Source: Cryomorpha ignava (GTDB taxonomy: Bacteria; Bacteroidota; Bacteroidia; Flavobacteriales_D; Cryomorphaceae). From it: a stretch of 51,099 nt of DNA. Where the stretch lies: the NCBI RefSeq assembly GCF_010686655.1, contig NZ_JAAGVY010000038.1, forward strand, positions 1-51,099. The letters run 5' to 3'. Under the pieces are notes generated by a model. That model was not told the DNA's origin. It saw nothing but the letters and a program-made list of their open reading frames with translations, and did no database searches. This document shows positions 28,990 to 37,286 of the stretch, piece after piece. Within the stretch, counting starts at the first letter, position 1, and every line of letters starts with the position of its first letter. The translations under genes and the position numbers were made by a program.

Positions 28990-31377
28990 TTATTTAGGGA
29001 TTCTAATAATAAAATTTGTTCCTTTATTTTCTTCAGTTTCTACTTTTAGCTCGCCATTGTGGCCTTTTGTTATGGTTTCGTAGCTCATGCTCAATCCTAG
29101 CCCGGTGCCCTCTCCGGTAGGTTTGGTAGTATAAAATGGCTGGAATATTTTATCAACAACAGCTGCCGGAATTCCACCTCCATTATCTTTTACAGAAATC
29201 TCTATAAATTGTCCGATGTTCACTGTAGAAATGGCCACTTCGGGTTCGTAAGCGCCTTCTACAAGCTGAGATTCTTTTTTCTTATTGCACGAGTAGAAGG
29301 CATTTGTCAATAAATTTAAAATGACACGACCGATATCTTGTGGTATAATATTTATCATACCGATAGATTCATCAAAGTTGGATATCAGCTTGGCATTAAA
29401 TGATTTATCCTTTGCGCGCAATCCGTGGTAAGTGAGCCGTAAATACTCATCGCAGAGTGCATTGATGTCTGTTGGCTCCTTTATCTCGATACTAGATCGG
29501 CTGTGTTGGAGCATTCCTCTTACAATGGCATCAGCACGCTTTCCGTGGTATGCTATTTTCTCTAAATTTTCCTTTATATCGTTTGCAAAGACCCTTACTT
29601 CCACCAAATCACCATTATCTATTTCTTGATTCATCTCTAGAAACAATTCATTGTTTAATTCGCTGAAATTAACCACAAAATTTAAAGGATTTTTAATTTC
29701 ATGTGCAATACCTGCGGTGAGTTCGCCAAGCGATGCCATTTTTTCTGATTGAATAAGCTGATTTTGTGTGGCCTTTAAGTCAATCAGTGATTCTTCTAAT
29801 GCAATATTCAATTTACGCTTGTCTCTAAAACGCCAGAAAAAGACAAGTGCAAATGCCAAAACAATCGCTAGCCCCGAGAAACTTATATTTCGAATTAATT
29901 TTTCGCGCTTTATCTGGGCTTCCTGAAGCGAAAGTTGTTTATCTTGACTTGCCTTCTGAAGAGCCCGTTTATTTTCAAAAACCAACTGTTGTGTGAGCTT
30001 GGTAACCTTTTCTATTTTCTCTGCACTCACCACAGAGTCATTCATTTGCTGATAGTTGACCTCAGCTTCAAAAGCATTTTGATAATCGCCATTTGCTACA
30101 TAGCTCTTTGACATTTCGCTGTAAACACTTCTCCTTATCTTATAATCTGTTTCTGCTGGCAGGCCTTCTGCACTTCTTATTGCGGCCAGAGATTCCTTGT
30201 TCTTTCCCTGCAATCTTAGTACTCCTGCAATTTGGGTTTGCGCCATAGCCTGGTATGCGCGGTTGTTATTCTCTTCGCTAATTTTAAGTGCTGTTGCATA
30301 GTTTGATAAAGCTGTATCAAAGTTTTTCAACTCTGCATTTATATTACCATTTAGTAAATAGGCATCTAGTACATACCTGACGTCGTTTTCAAGTTTTGCG
30401 TACTTCAGCGCTTCCGAACTATTGACAAGTGCTTCATCCAGTTTTTTTTGTTTAACTAGAATATTAGATATGTAGCCATATGAATTCCCAATTGAAGACA
30501 TCTCATTTAAATTTAGCCGTATAGATAGTGCCGCTTGATGATTTTTCAGAGCTTCATCAAGCTTTCCCGAGAACATGTATGTTACCCCAATATCATTGTA
30601 GGTCGTGGCTATCCCGGCAGAATCACGCATGGACCGAAAAACCACTAACGCATTTTGCTGATTTTGGAGGGCGTCGGCATATTTTTCTACAAGCAAATAA
30701 TTAAACCCATTGGCGAGCAGAGCGTCCGTAATTGTTAATGTGTCTTTAATTTCTCTGGCTATCCGCAAGGCCTTTGCATTACTCTCAAGCGCATCACCAT
30801 AGTTTCCGGTGTAGCGATTTTCGAATCCGATATGAAGCCAAGCCCTTGCTACCTGTTTGCGATCTCCGATTTGCCTAAAGAGGTCAAGACTTTTTTTGTA
30901 GTTATCAAGAGCTTCACTGTGGAGATATTGCGCACTATATACTTCAGCAATAGACGAATAAACTGATGCGACACCAGATTTATTTCCGGTTTTCTTCCAC
31001 AATTCTAAAGCGACCTGAAGGGTATCAAGTGCATGATTCGTATTTTTAAAATACAAGGAAACACCAAGATTTTCGGTGGCTTTTGCCTTTTGTATCTCAT
31101 ATATTTCAGCAATAGCAGGTTTTACATTCTTACTCAAGCACTTATTGGTCAGCTCAATGGCCGATAAAGCATATTTTTCAGCACTGTCAGATTGAGCATT
31201 GCTTACATAAGCCGTTGAGAGATCATTCATCAAAATGATTCGTGTAGTGTCGTGCTTTGCGCGTATCAATTGATTTTTCAAAAACCCAATATCTCGCACA
31301 GCATCTACTACCGGTTGCGCAATAACAAAACCGCTAACAAATAAACTAATCAATACTGTCAGTAATATTCTTTTCAT
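28990..31377 (-). CDS. TPR-containing sensor histidine kinase (kinase 1)
   Basis: A 795-residue membrane kinase with the same design as kinase 2: signal peptide (cleavage near FVIAQP), 10 or more TPR-like helical pairs (about residues 60-450), a membrane helix at about 497-515, then a HisKA/HATPase core with H559 in AGIAHEIKNPLNF, LTNAFYSC, VKDNGGGIP and TGEGTGLGLSM. The core is strongly similar to kinase 2, while the TPR sensor halves are much less alike, suggesting different inputs and a shared output. The frame is open to 31416, but the ATG at 31377 starts a proper signal peptide. It is the first gene of the cluster. Confidence 0.93.
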   Translation of the reverse strand: MKRILLTVLISLFVSGFVIAQPVVDAVRDIGFLKNQLIRAKHDTTRIILMNDLSTAYVSNAQSDSAEKYALSAIELTNKCLSKNVKPAIAEIYEIQKAKATENLGVSLYFKNTNHALDTLQVALELWKKTGNKSGVASVYSSIAEVYSAQYLHSEALDNYKKSLDLFRQIGDRKQVARAWLHIGFENRYTGNYGDALESNAKALRIAREIKDTLTITDALLANGFNYLLVEKYADALQNQQNALVVFRSMRDSAGIATTYNDIGVTYMFSGKLDEALKNHQAALSIRLNLNEMSSIGNSYGYISNILVKQKKLDEALVNSSEALKYAKLENDVRYVLDAYLLNGNINAELKNFDTALSNYATALKISEENNNRAYQAMAQTQIAGVLRLQGKNKESLAAIRSAEGLPAETDYKIRRSVYSEMSKSYVANGDYQNAFEAEVNYQQMNDSVVSAEKIEKVTKLTQQLVFENKRALQKASQDKQLSLQEAQIKREKLIRNISFSGLAIVLAFALVFFWRFRDKRKLNIALEESLIDLKATQNQLIQSEKMASLGELTAGIAHEIKNPLNFVVNFSELNNELFLEMNQEIDNGDLVEVRVFANDIKENLEKIAYHGKRADAIVRGMLQHSRSSIEIKEPTDINALCDEYLRLTYHGLRAKDKSFNAKLISNFDESIGMINIIPQDIGRVILNLLTNAFYSCNKKKESQLVEGAYEPEVAISTVNIGQFIEISVKDNGGGIPAAVVDKIFQPFYTTKPTGEGTGLGLSMSYETITKGHNGELKVETEENKGTNFIIRIPK

Positions 31378-31812
31378 ACTACCCGGTTTCTGATCTAACT
31401 CGGAATATCCAATCATTGAATATTTATATCACTTTAATAAACCCAAAAACGGGACTTGAATACTTCATCAAAATTGCCGTAAAAAAGCGTTTTCCCAAGT
31501 TTGATTTTCAAGTTTGCAGTTCTAAACAAGCAGCTCAATCATAGATCCGTCCGTTGAATTAGGTAAATCTAAGTCTTTATTCAGTAAATCTACATTACTG
31601 AGGACGAAGACATATAAATACTTACCCAAAAGGCTGAAATATTTACCCAAGAGTCCGGTTGCCTGTTATAAATGGTGATAAGAATTCTATATAAGCGGTT
31701 TATTAAGCGGTAATTTTTCTGCTTTCGCAAAAAGTATTTGCAACTGCATCACCATAACCCCGATTTAATCATTTCTTTTCAATCCTAACTTTTACCTAAT
31801 TTAGCAGACTCT
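31378..31812. other. Divergent intergenic region, kinase 1 / acyltransferase
   Basis: This 435-bp AT-rich gap must hold the promoters of the sensor cluster and of the acyltransferase gene. It contains two direct repeats TTACCCAA at 31622-31629 and 31643-31650, spaced exactly 21 bp start to start (two helical turns). A near-consensus TAATTTAG lies just before the acyltransferase ATG. No gene is seen. Confidence 0.45.
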
Positions 31813-32706
31813 ATGGATCGCGTTGTTTACTATCTGGCCTATTCATTTTTATGGCTTATAACCTGGCTTCCACTGCGGATGCTTTTTATTTTTTCTGATT
31901 TCCTTTTTGTTTTGATTTACTACTTCGTTGGTTACAGAAAAGATGTAGTGCGTGAAAATTTGCGAAACAGTTTTCCTGAAAAGGATAGAAGTGAATTGCG
32001 CCGTATTGAGCGAAAGTTTTATCTACACCTTTGCGATAGCTTTATTGAATGGATGTATCCGCTGCACCGCGATGCCAAGCACATGGCGAAATATTATCAT
32101 TTTAAAAACCCCGAAGTGCTAAATGAATTGTATGCTGAAGGAAAAGGTGTAGTAGGCATTTTGGGGCATTACGGAAACTGGGAATACCTCTCTCTCCTAC
32201 CCCAATACGTAGATCACAAGGTCTGGGCTATTCACCTCCCTCAAAACAACAAGTATTTTAATGACCTGATTAACAGGCTTCGCTCAAAGTTTGGTGTAAA
32301 TATGATGACCACTGCAGAGAGCTTTCGGAAATTGCTTTTAGAAGCCAATGCCGGAGAGACTACTATGACCTATTTTTTGGCAGATCAGAGCCCACACCGT
32401 GGAAAGATAAAATACTGGACTACTTTTTTAAATCAAGAAACTCCCGTGTTTCTCGGTGCAGAGCAAATTGCCAGAAAGCTCAATATGGCCGTGGTGTTCT
32501 TTGATATTCGAAAAGTAAAGCGGGGGCATTACGAAATAATCTTTGAGGTGCTTGCCAAAAACCCGCGCGAGTTTCCTGATTATGCCATTACCGAGATGCA
32601 CGTTCGCGCGCTTGAAAAACGCATTCAGGCAGAACCAGCCTTTTGGCTTTGGAGCCATAAGCGGTGGAAGCACAAGCGAAAAGATGTGGAAAAATTAGAA
32701 ATGTAA
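31813..32706 (+). CDS. Lysophospholipid/lipid A acyltransferase, LpxL/HtrB family
   Basis: A 297-residue inner-membrane acyltransferase. The N-terminal membrane anchor spans about residues 5-38. The family HxxxxE motif is present as H119 and E124 in GHYGNWE, followed by FLADQSPHRGK near 195 and the C-terminal signature PAFWLWSHKRWKHK. LpxL-type enzymes add secondary acyl chains to lipid A at the cytoplasmic face of the inner membrane; some Bacteroidota members may act on other lipids. The gene stands alone, with a divergent kinase upstream and a convergent barrel-protein gene downstream. Confidence 0.9.
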   Translation: MDRVVYYLAYSFLWLITWLPLRMLFIFSDFLFVLIYYFVGYRKDVVRENLRNSFPEKDRSELRRIERKFYLHLCDSFIEWMYPLHRDAKHMAKYYHFKNPEVLNELYAEGKGVVGILGHYGNWEYLSLLPQYVDHKVWAIHLPQNNKYFNDLINRLRSKFGVNMMTTAESFRKLLLEANAGETTMTYFLADQSPHRGKIKYWTTFLNQETPVFLGAEQIARKLNMAVVFFDIRKVKRGHYEIIFEVLAKNPREFPDYAITEMHVRALEKRIQAEPAFWLWSHKRWKHKRKDVEKLEM

Positions 32707-32770
32707 ACCGGCGCTTGCACAAAAGTTGAGCGAAAAATAATTAGTCCCACGTTTCGATAAACAATACGTT

Positions 32771-33643
32771 CTACCAAGATACCTTCCAGCCAAAGCTTAC
32801 AGGAAATACAGCAGTAACATTTGTCTCCAATTCCGGAATGGACATTATGCTAATTCCAGGTCGCATTTCAATCACAAAAAGGAGGGTTTTCCAAAATCCG
32901 GTTCTGCCCATTCCCACGCCCACTCCCAAAGGCAAATAAGCCAATGCGCTGTACCCATTGTCATTTTTTATTATCTCATTATTGCCTTCGTTGGGATAGT
33001 AATTTCCGCGACCGTTTGAAGTGTTATTACTCTCTGTGCGAGTAACGGTTGTTCTATTATCTAAAGAAATTCCGCCGGCAAAGCCCAAACCACCATACAA
33101 ACTCCATAGAAATTCTGGGTTGGTACGCCATATCACAGCCACATCGGCTAATACCTGCGAAGTACGATAACGCATTTCAATTGTGCTGGTGTAGATAGAA
33201 TCGATGTAGGTGTTAGTTCCTGTTTGGCTGGAAACCAATGTGTCATAAGGCGTTCTCGTTTCAAATTTTAGATTTTTAGTTAAGCGCTGTCCACCCTGAT
33301 AAGTAATACCAAGACGCAAGAGAGGGTTTCGTTTTTCAGCACCGTCTTTCCCATTAAATTGTAGAGACACATAGGTATTAAAAACGCCTAAGGCGTGGTT
33401 TGTAGGTTCAAATGAATTGGAGTATTTACTCAAATCTCCAGCGAGAATATCTGAATTTGGAGCAAGTGTTTTAAACATGGTAATTGTGTTGCCATAAGAT
33501 GGCAGGCTCATAACACCGCCCATTATGGTAACCTCTGAAACCGCTATGCGAGGAGTTGATGCATTTGTGTTTTGGCTGTAGGAGTCTATTGTCGTCAATA
33601 GAAAAAAAGCATAAGCCAGGGTTGAATAAAGTACTGATTTCAT
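32771..33643 (-). CDS. Putative outer-membrane beta-barrel protein
   Basis: A 290-residue protein with a signal peptide (hydrophobic core at 8-20, cleavage near DSYSQN). The mature part alternates hydrophobic and polar residues with many Gly, Thr and Asn, and contains amphipathic strands such as NPLLRLGITYQGGQ, EMRYRTSQVLADVAVIW and SLYGGLGFAGG. It ends in FGWKVSW, an aromatic terminus typical of barrels inserted by BamA. A loop near residue 205 is Asn/Gly-rich. Function unknown. It converges on the acyltransferase gene with a 64-bp gap lacking a clear terminator. Confidence 0.75.
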   Translation of the reverse strand: MKSVLYSTLAYAFFLLTTIDSYSQNTNASTPRIAVSEVTIMGGVMSLPSYGNTITMFKTLAPNSDILAGDLSKYSNSFEPTNHALGVFNTYVSLQFNGKDGAEKRNPLLRLGITYQGGQRLTKNLKFETRTPYDTLVSSQTGTNTYIDSIYTSTIEMRYRTSQVLADVAVIWRTNPEFLWSLYGGLGFAGGISLDNRTTVTRTESNNTSNGRGNYYPNEGNNEIIKNDNGYSALAYLPLGVGVGMGRTGFWKTLLFVIEMRPGISIMSIPELETNVTAVFPVSFGWKVSW

Positions 33644-34088
33644 AGTCGTAGAGATGGGTTAAAGTTCCTAGCAAGAACAATTAAGTTTCAAATTACCCTC
33701 ATTTGAAATCTTTTTTTCCTAGTCTGCCAAGTCAGATTTTATGTCTTTCGTTTGTTCAGGGCAATCCTTCATCTCATGCATAATTAGCTATTATATAAAT
33801 AGATATCGAAAATTAAATGCGTATGTTTTACCATCCATCTCCATCATTACTTGTAAGAAGGCTCTGATAAAACTTATTTCCGAATTTGCAAAACAGCTTT
33901 TCTCTATCAATCTTAAAGTTAGTAGCTTTCGGTAATTAACGGCGGGATAACAATTACCATGTTAGAAACAATTATTTGGAGGAAAACCCCGATCTATTGG
34001 CGCACTTATTGATTGAGTTCATTCCGATGAACTCAGGGTTTGGTTCAAATTTCAATAAAAGTCTTTAAATTTTGAAAGAATTGTGCAC
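33644..34088. other. Intergenic region upstream of the FAD-binding protein gene
   Basis: This 445-bp AT-rich gap lies between divergent genes. It contains a perfect stem-loop at 34014-34035, listed separately, and a near -7 box TAAATTTTG, one base too long, about 15 bp before the downstream ATG. A 64-codon open frame within it has no protein-like features. Confidence 0.4.
34014..34035 (+). promoter_or_regulatory. Perfect stem-loop in the upstream region of the FAD-binding protein gene
   Basis: TGAGTTCAT and ATGAACTCA form a 9-bp stem around TCCG, 53 bp before the ATG. There is no following T tract. It may be an operator or a leader hairpin. Confidence 0.3.
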
Positions 34089-35840
34089 ATGAAGCTGGCA
34101 ATAATTGGAAGCGGAGCAACCGCGATTTATATTTTAAAACACCTTTCCGAGTATAGAGATCACGGCGTAAGTGAGATTCATATATTCGAAAAGGAATCGC
34201 TAATGGGAATGGGTATGCCTTACAATCCAATTTATACCGATAAATATCATTTGGCAAATATCACTTCCGAAGAAATTCCACTTTTAACTACTTCATTTTC
34301 GGAGTGGTTGCGCGCGCAGAGTGCAGAAGTGTTGAATGACCTCGCAATTGAGAGAGACCAAATAAGCGACAATGAAGTGTATAGCAGAATTGCCCTGGGC
34401 AGATATTTACACGATCAATACACGAAAATACTTGATGATATGGCGTCTGTGGGAACGCTTGTTTTTCAATATCCGGGTATAGAAGTAATAGATATTGCCG
34501 ATGAGCCAAATAAAAGTATGGCACGCATTTATGCATCTGATGGAAGCAATATGGTTTTTGATCATGTCTTCATTTCTACAGGCCATAACTTTGATCAACC
34601 AGATAAGCCAGCCAGCGGCTATTTTAAATCGCCCTGGCCAATTGAGAAAATATTGCCCCAAACCGGGACATTCTACAATTTTGAAATAGGACTGCTGGGT
34701 GCATCTCTTAGCGCCTTTGATGTGGTAACCAGTTTGGTTCATAGGCATGGTAGATTTATGAAAAGAGGTGATCGCATAATATTTAAAAAACATCCATCTG
34801 CACCTCAATTTAAAATAAAAATGCATTCAGCAGAAGGGTGGCTCCCCCACTTGCAGTACGAGCAGAAAAACCCTATGCGCGAAATCTATAGATACATTTC
34901 CAGAGATGGTCTTCTTAAGCTTTGTGACAATGAAGGAAGGCTTCGTATTGACGACTATTTTGATGCGCTTTGCCGACCCGTTTTGCGCGATTCCCTTTCG
35001 GCAAATGGATATGAAGAAGCGGCCGAACGGCTTAACGATCATACCTTTAAGTTTTCAGATTTTATTGAAAAAATGAGCGAGCGACATGAATATGAGAATC
35101 CGTTTGAAGGAATGGTGGAAGAGATGCGGGTGGCGAGCACTTCCGTAAATGAAGATATTCCCATTTACTGGAAGGAGGCTATGGACGACTTGATGTACAC
35201 CCTGAATTTTCATATGGAAATGCTGCCGGCAGAAGACCAGATTTTTTTCCGCGAAAGCGTAATGCCTTTTCTTTTGAATGTTATTGCGGCTCTGCCTTTG
35301 CAATCGGCTAAAATACTGCTCGCTTTGCACGATGCCGGAGTGCTTGATTTGATAAAAGGAAAAATTGAAAATATAGAAACTGACCAAAAATCTACCCGGA
35401 TTTCTGTGGTGCGAGAAGAAAATACCACGAATTACAATTACAGAATTTTTATAGAATGTGGAGGTGACAAAAAAATCAATTTGGAAAGTTATCCCTTTCA
35501 ATCGCTAGTGAAAGATGGTTTGGTTAGAGCTTCAAGCGCGGCTTTCGCCAATGTGGTTGCAGAGGATGATCGCACTGACGAAACCGTTTTTAAGGAAAAT
35601 GGAAAGTGGTTTAAAACCCTTCCGGGAATTGATGTGGACAGTGCATACAGAGTGATAGGAAGCGACGGGCGGGCAAACCCGCGTATATACGATCCCACAT
35701 TTACACATATTCAAGGTGTTAGACCTTATTCATATGGGTTGCAGGCGTGCAATACTACAGCCGAGATTTTGGTTCAGCATTTTATAAAAAACAGGGTTAG
35801 AAATAGCGAAGTACCAGTAAGTGCGAAAGACACTAATTAG
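34089..35840 (+). CDS. FAD/NAD(P)-binding protein, YdhS-like (NAD_binding_9 type)
   Basis: A 583-residue protein opening with a Rossmann dinucleotide-binding motif, LAIIGSGATAIYIL, then an acidic strand end IHIFEKE, as in FAD-dependent oxidoreductases. A second nucleotide-binding stretch IGLLGASLSAFDVV lies near residue 200. The long, less conserved middle and C-terminal parts (ending with RPYSYGLQACN) fit the YdhS/NAD_binding_9 family, whose substrates are largely unknown. A GTG two codons earlier exists, but ATG at 34089 is preferred. The last codons lie inside a 13-bp direct repeat flanking the hairpin element downstream. Confidence 0.82.
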   Translation: MKLAIIGSGATAIYILKHLSEYRDHGVSEIHIFEKESLMGMGMPYNPIYTDKYHLANITSEEIPLLTTSFSEWLRAQSAEVLNDLAIERDQISDNEVYSRIALGRYLHDQYTKILDDMASVGTLVFQYPGIEVIDIADEPNKSMARIYASDGSNMVFDHVFISTGHNFDQPDKPASGYFKSPWPIEKILPQTGTFYNFEIGLLGASLSAFDVVTSLVHRHGRFMKRGDRIIFKKHPSAPQFKIKMHSAEGWLPHLQYEQKNPMREIYRYISRDGLLKLCDNEGRLRIDDYFDALCRPVLRDSLSANGYEEAAERLNDHTFKFSDFIEKMSERHEYENPFEGMVEEMRVASTSVNEDIPIYWKEAMDDLMYTLNFHMEMLPAEDQIFFRESVMPFLLNVIAALPLQSAKILLALHDAGVLDLIKGKIENIETDQKSTRISVVREENTTNYNYRIFIECGGDKKINLESYPFQSLVKDGLVRASSAAFANVVAEDDRTDETVFKENGKWFKTLPGIDVDSAYRVIGSDGRANPRIYDPTFTHIQGVRPYSYGLQACNTTAEILVQHFIKNRVRNSEVPVSAKDTN

Positions 35841-35989
35841 AGTTTGTCAATAGAGTCAAGTGGCTGGATCATAAAGTTCAATAGCAAGGCGCATGCAGAA
35901 TTGAAAATCAAGGAGTTGACATTTGTCAATAACTGTTTTCAATTCAAGTGCAACGCCGATAGTGGACTTTATGGACAGACACTAATTAG
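35828..35989. mobile_element. MITE-like hairpin element flanked by 13-bp direct repeats
   Basis: AGACACTAATTAG occurs at 35828-35840, including the stop codon of the preceding gene, and again at 35977-35989. Between them, 35870-35973 folds into a long interrupted hairpin with nested arms: CATAAAGT/ACTTTATG, GGCG/CGCC, TGCA/TGCA, GAATTGAAAA/TTTTCAATTC and the central TTGACA-TT-TGTCAA. Such a design fits a small non-autonomous element with a target duplication. A structured RNA is the alternative. No open frame is present. Confidence 0.55.
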
Positions 35990-36068
35990 CGGATTTTTAA
36001 AATAAGAAATATTTCAATTGCCTGAATTTACGTTCGAACGCTGATTTTTGGGCTATTCTCAATAATAT

Positions 36069-36638
36069 TTAAACTCTTACCACCCCTCGAAAGCCGCGGC
36101 CAGCGTAATACGATTGAGCACCATTGTGGTAAATAAATACATGGTGGTACCGCCTATCTCCAAAAATAGAACCGCCGAATTTACGAATAGCTTCGGGGGT
36201 TTTGAGCCAGCTCGAAGTTTTGGTGTCAAAATCACCCAATTTTTGCAAGTTTCTGTATTCCTCTTCTGTCAGGATTTCTATTCCCATTTCGGCAGCCATA
36301 TCAACAGCATTGCCTTTAGGCCGATTTTCCTTCCTACTCTCCCACCCTTTCTTGTCGTAGCAAATGCTGCGGCGCTCTTTTGGACTTTCAGTAGAGCAAT
36401 CGTAAAACAAATATTCGCCCGTTTTTGACTCGACTCCTACCACATCAGGTTCTCCCCCGCTATGTTCCATTTCGTAAAGCGCGCCCAGCTTTTCGTCATT
36501 TGATTTGAGTTTCGATTCTATTTTAACCCAGTCAAGTCCTATATGGCGGTTCATATTTTTCTCAAACCGCGATTTAAGGGTAGAAATTAGTTGTTCAGCC
36601 TCTTCGGGTAAATGGTCTGGTTTACTTGATTTAGACAT
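36069..36638 (-). CDS. DUF4256 family protein
   Basis: A 189-residue soluble protein that I recognise as the DUF4256 family by its opening LISTLKSRFEKNMNRH and the core EHSGGEPDVVG, YLFYDCSTESP and RRSICYDKKG, with a C-terminal HNGAQSYYAGRGFRG segment. The family is widespread and uncharacterised. Conserved acidic, Cys and Tyr residues hint at an enzyme, but nothing more can be claimed. It has no signal peptide. It is a single-gene unit by spacing: 123 bp from queD and about 80 bp from the hairpin element. Confidence 0.88.
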   Translation of the reverse strand: MSKSSKPDHLPEEAEQLISTLKSRFEKNMNRHIGLDWVKIESKLKSNDEKLGALYEMEHSGGEPDVVGVESKTGEYLFYDCSTESPKERRSICYDKKGWESRKENRPKGNAVDMAAEMGIEILTEEEYRNLQKLGDFDTKTSSWLKTPEAIRKFGGSIFGDRRYHHVFIYHNGAQSYYAGRGFRGVVRV

Positions 36639-36760
36639 GGTTTCACTAATTAATTATTTTGCGAAATTTACAAAAAGCGCAGGGATATCGTAAAAAGTAA
36701 CCATGAAATTGCCACTTCGTTGAAGCTACTAATTTAGTGCCAATACGAAACAGTTAAACT

Positions 36761-37117
36761 TTATGACCCCTCGTATATCACACCCGACGAGGGGTTTTCA
36801 TATAATTTAATTGTAGCAAGTGCGGGTATTTGTGTCTTTATTCTATCCCATAACCATATTGCCAGAATCTCACAAGTAGGATTTTCAAGGCCCTCTATCT
36901 CGTTTAGCAATTTGTGGTCTATGCTGTCGATAATTGGTTTAATCACTTTTTTGACCTCGCCAAAATCAATTACCCATTTGAAGTGATCGTCTAAATCTCC
37001 TTCAAAAAAAACAGTTAAATGATACGTATGTCCGTGGACATTCTTGCACTTGTGTCCGTCGGGAACATTGGGTAAAAAGTGTGCCGAATCGAAAGTGAAT
37101 TTTTTAAATATTTTCAT
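36761..37117 (-). CDS. queD: 6-carboxy-5,6,7,8-tetrahydropterin synthase
   Basis: QueD converts dihydroneopterin triphosphate to carboxytetrahydropterin, the first dedicated step toward preQ0 and queuosine. The T-fold signature is complete: zinc ligands H13 (FDSAHFLP), H28 and H30 (NVHGHTYHL), the catalytic C24, and the C-terminal glutamate in IKLYENPSSG. The 118-residue length is normal. The other queuosine genes (queC, queE) are not adjacent. A -7 box TACCTTTG lies 29 bp upstream, and a dispersed GC-rich repeat occupies the place where a -33 element would be expected. Confidence 0.94.
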   Translation of the reverse strand: MKIFKKFTFDSAHFLPNVPDGHKCKNVHGHTYHLTVFFEGDLDDHFKWVIDFGEVKKVIKPIIDSIDHKLLNEIEGLENPTCEILAIWLWDRIKTQIPALATIKLYENPSSGVIYEGS

Positions 37118-37145
37118 TACTGGAATGCGTTTTCTCGATAATGCG

Positions 37146-37153
37146 CAAAGGTA
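37146..37153 (-). promoter_or_regulatory. Putative -7 box of the queD promoter (TACCTTTG)
   Basis: An exact TAnnTTTG match on the minus strand, 28 bp before the queD ATG. No TTG occurs at the expected distance, because a GC-rich dispersed repeat sits there. Confidence 0.45.
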
Positions 37154-37163
37154 GAGTAAAAAT

Positions 37164-37193
37164 AGTCGCGAGGCGCGAGTCTCGATTCGCTAA
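37164..37193. repeat. Low-complexity GC-rich repeat, copy 2 (inverted)
   Basis: The reverse complement begins TAGCGAATCGAGACTCGCG and matches the start of the repeat at 3762-3831 at about 24 of 29 positions. It lies 11 bp upstream of the queD -7 box. Confidence 0.55.
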
Positions 37194-37286
37194 TGTTGAG
37201 ATCAACGTACTTTTACCCACTTTTCACAAAATAAAGGCGAGCCTTACAAAACAATGTTTTACAGAATGGATAATAAAAGTCGCTCG

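Noticed and set aside
33741-33935. 64-codon frame upstream of the FAD-binding protein gene
   Set aside because: AT-rich, no motif, no promoter, and only the length expected by chance in such DNA.
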